A stretch of 6,674 bases of DNA, taken from assembly GCA_021780095.1 (NCBI GenBank), contig JAJXZK010000014.1, positions 1-6,674 on the forward strand. The letters are read 5' to 3'. The position numbers were made by a program, and so were the translations under genes. Each line of letters begins with the position of its first letter. The stretch's first letter is position 1. This document shows, in pieces, positions 4,962 through 6,674 of the stretch. The DNA is from Acidobacteriota bacterium (GTDB lineage Bacteria; Acidobacteriota; Terriglobia; Terriglobales; Acidobacteriaceae). The notes below the pieces were generated by a model. The model was not told the origin of the DNA, ran no database searches, and worked only from the letters and a program-made list of their open reading frames with translations.

Positions 4962-6674
4962 AAGAACTGTATGAAGCTTTTCTCCGTCCTGACCCTTGTC
5001 TGTGCGTTCTTCCTCCTGGGGTCCATGGCCGCCTGGTCAAGTATCACCGGTTCCATCTCTGGAGTTGTGACGGACCCCACCGGCGCCGTCGTTCCCGGAG
5101 TGACCGTTGTCGCAACTGATGTAGCTACCAACATCCAGCACAACACCGTGACGGATGCCAAAGGCTTTTACGCGTTTCCCGCCTTGAGCGTCGGCACTTT
5201 CAATGTCAGTGTCAGTCAGCCTGGATTCCGCAACTTCCAGGAAAGCGGCGTGAAGATCAACGCCAACTCCGCCCTCCGTATCGATATCAAATTGGAAATT
5301 GGCAAAGTTTCCAACATCATCAAGGTGCGCAGCGACGTTCTGCAAGTCGAAACCCAGAGTACCCAAATGGGTGACGTGATTGAAGGCAAAAAAATCACCT
5401 CAGTACCTCTCAACGGCCGCTCCTATGTCAATCTGTTGGCGCTTCAGCCTGGAGTTTCTCCATACAGCGGAACTAGCCTGGGCAGCGCTGGCATCGGCGG
5501 ATCGAGCATTTCAGGCGGTTTATCGAACGGAACTCAATCCGTCAACGGTGGCCGATCAGGATCCAATGGGTTCATGGTGAATGGAGCGGACGCCGAAGAG
5601 GGTGTCAACATGGGGGCGGCACTGATTCCGAATCTCGACTCCATTGCGCAATTCCGTATCATTACGAACAATTTCAACGCGGAATATGGAAACTATAGCG
5701 GCGGCCAAATCAATGTGGTCACAAAATCCGGGACCAATCAGTATCACGGAGATGTTTTCGACTTTCTTCGCAATACAGATCTAGACGCAAAGAATTATTT
5801 TTCCTCGAATCGCGGTGTTTTTATCCAGAATCAGTTTGGCGGTACCGTCGGCGGTCCTATCCGTAAAGACAAGATGTTTTGGTTTGGCGACTACCAGGGA
5901 ACTAAACAAATTATCGGTGCAGCGCAAAACTTCCCCGTTCCCTCGTTGGCAGATCGTTCGGGAAACCTGCTGGATCAGGCGGCAGCACTTGAGACAACAG
6001 ATCCCGCGAACGGCGGCACAGGCGTCAACGGAGACTATTGGGCAAGCATCCTTTCCAATGAGCTCGGATACGCCGTAACGGCCGGTGAGCCTTACTATTC
6101 GGCGGGATGTACAAACAACACTGCATGCGTTTTCCCCAATGCTGTAATTCCAGCGACTGCCATCTCTCCGGTTGCACAGAACATGCTGAAATACATTCCT
6201 AAATCCAACTCGACACAGAGCGGACAGCCGTTCTATCAAACTTCTGCATACAATCAAACTTTAACGGACAACAAAGGTGGAGCTCGCGTAGATGCGAACA
6301 CTCGCTATGGGGCTATGTTCGGCTACTATTTTGCAGATAAATATTCGACAATCAATCCATACTATGCTGTCAGCATTCCTGGCTTCAATGCCGCCAACAG
6401 TGGACTTACTCAGATGGTAAATCTTGGTCTGACAACCACTGTCAATAATTCCAACGTCAATGATGTTCGTTTCGTATATCTTCGCGACGTAAACTTCCTC
6501 GGCGTTCCACAAGGGGGATTAGGAGTCACCCTTTCTTCCTTAGGATTCAATACCCCTTGGGGGCCCACCGGCGGTATCGGCCCAATCGACCCACCGCTGC
6601 AGGGTGTGCCGAATATGGGGTTCAATAACTATAGCTTCGGTGTTCCAGCCGATACTTTGCGCCAGTACAACAAC
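4959..6674 (+). CDS. TonB-dependent receptor with N-terminal carboxypeptidase-regulatory-like domain, 3' truncated
   Basis: The first 572 residues of an outer-membrane receptor; the frame is open to the window end, and such proteins usually run to about 1,000-1,200 residues. Residues 1 to about 28 form a signal peptide (K2, K6, hydrophobic 7-25, then AWSS). A CarboxypepD_reg-like beta-sandwich follows at about 29-112 (ITGSISGVVTDPTGAVVPG, then VTDAKGFYAFPAL and VGTFNVSVSQPGF). The plug domain runs from about 130 to 265, with LNGRSYVNLLALQPGV at 151-166, SVNGGRSGSNGFMVNGAD at 194-211, and NFNAEYGNYSGGQINVVTKSGTN at 238-260. Barrel strands begin at about 261 (YHGDVFDFLRN; FGGTVGGPIRKDKMFWFGDYQGT). 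This plug and barrel entry is typical of the large Oar-like receptor families of Acidobacteriota, whose ligands are mostly unknown (polysaccharide pieces, siderophores and others are proposed). Energy would come from TonB-ExbBD, not in view. C384 and C390 lie close in an extracellular-type loop and could form a disulfide. It is divergent from ypdA. Confidence 0.94.
   Translation, partial: MKNCMKLFSVLTLVCAFFLLGSMAAWSSITGSISGVVTDPTGAVVPGVTVVATDVATNIQHNTVTDAKGFYAFPALSVGTFNVSVSQPGFRNFQESGVKINANSALRIDIKLEIGKVSNIIKVRSDVLQVETQSTQMGDVIEGKKITSVPLNGRSYVNLLALQPGVSPYSGTSLGSAGIGGSSISGGLSNGTQSVNGGRSGSNGFMVNGADAEEGVNMGAALIPNLDSIAQFRIITNNFNAEYGNYSGGQINVVTKSGTNQYHGDVFDFLRNTDLDAKNYFSSNRGVFIQNQFGGTVGGPIRKDKMFWFGDYQGTKQIIGAAQNFPVPSLADRSGNLLDQAAALETTDPANGGTGVNGDYWASILSNELGYAVTAGEPYYSAGCTNNTACVFPNAVIPATAISPVAQNMLKYIPKSNSTQSGQPFYQTSAYNQTLTDNKGGARVDANTRYGAMFGYYFADKYSTINPYYAVSIPGFNAANSGLTQMVNLGLTTTVNNSNVNDVRFVYLRDVNFLGVPQGGLGVTLSSLGFNTPWGPTGGIGPIDPPLQGVPNMGFNNYSFGVPADTLRQYNN

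Noticed and set aside
4959..5040. Lipoprotein signal at Cys15 of the receptor
   Set aside because: The context TLVC lies inside the hydrophobic core, too near the N-terminus and without a Leu-Ala/Ser-Gly/Ala-Cys lipobox; an ordinary signal peptide ending around residue 27 fits better.
5781..6257. Open minus-strand frame of 158 codons opposite the receptor
   Set aside because: It is antisense to a well-supported receptor sequence; the Cys- and Arg-rich translation resembles no known protein.
1..6674. CRISPR array, tRNA, rRNA, integrase or transposase
   Set aside because: No regularly spaced repeats, no tRNA-like cloverleaf with TTCGA arm, and no recombinase motif were seen on either strand.

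Overview
The window looks like chromosomal DNA of an acidobacterium (Acidobacteriota, Terriglobia/Koribacter-like). This is inferred from protein style rather than any marker gene. The strongest hint is the TonB-dependent receptor at the right edge. It has an N-terminal carboxypeptidase-regulatory-like domain and a 'NGRSY..LL.L.PGV' plug entry, the type that is greatly expanded in Acidobacteriota. A YpdA-type bacillithiol reductase and a stand-alone GvpL/F-like gene fit with this.

Layout. Positions 1-660 (+) hold the 3' part of a GvpL/GvpF-family gene. A strong hairpin terminator at 693-732 follows and can work in both directions. Three minus-strand genes then read leftwards from about 4755 to 812: ypdA (FAD/NADPH reductase), a membrane-bound HAMP-PAS sensor histidine kinase, and pgsA (phosphatidylglycerophosphate synthase). 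The kinase and pgsA are separated by 180 bases that contain a repeated TTGCAAGC motif, an 8-bp hairpin, and a possible 18-codon leader peptide whose stop overlaps the pgsA start. From a divergent intergenic region (4756-4958), the TonB-dependent receptor starts at about 4959 (+) and runs off the window.

How the parts may work together. pgsA supplies the committed step to phosphatidylglycerol. The kinase is an envelope sensor whose response regulator is not in view. YpdA recycles low-molecular-weight disulfide, and the receptor imports an unknown ligand across the outer membrane. All except YpdA are envelope functions, but I see no evidence that they form one pathway; the minus-strand genes may share transcription only in part. 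I found no mobile element, CRISPR array, tRNA or rRNA. No clear case for a wholly new system emerges. The most useful leads are the leader ORF and hairpin before pgsA, two extra segments in the kinase, and the replaced cysteine in YpdA.
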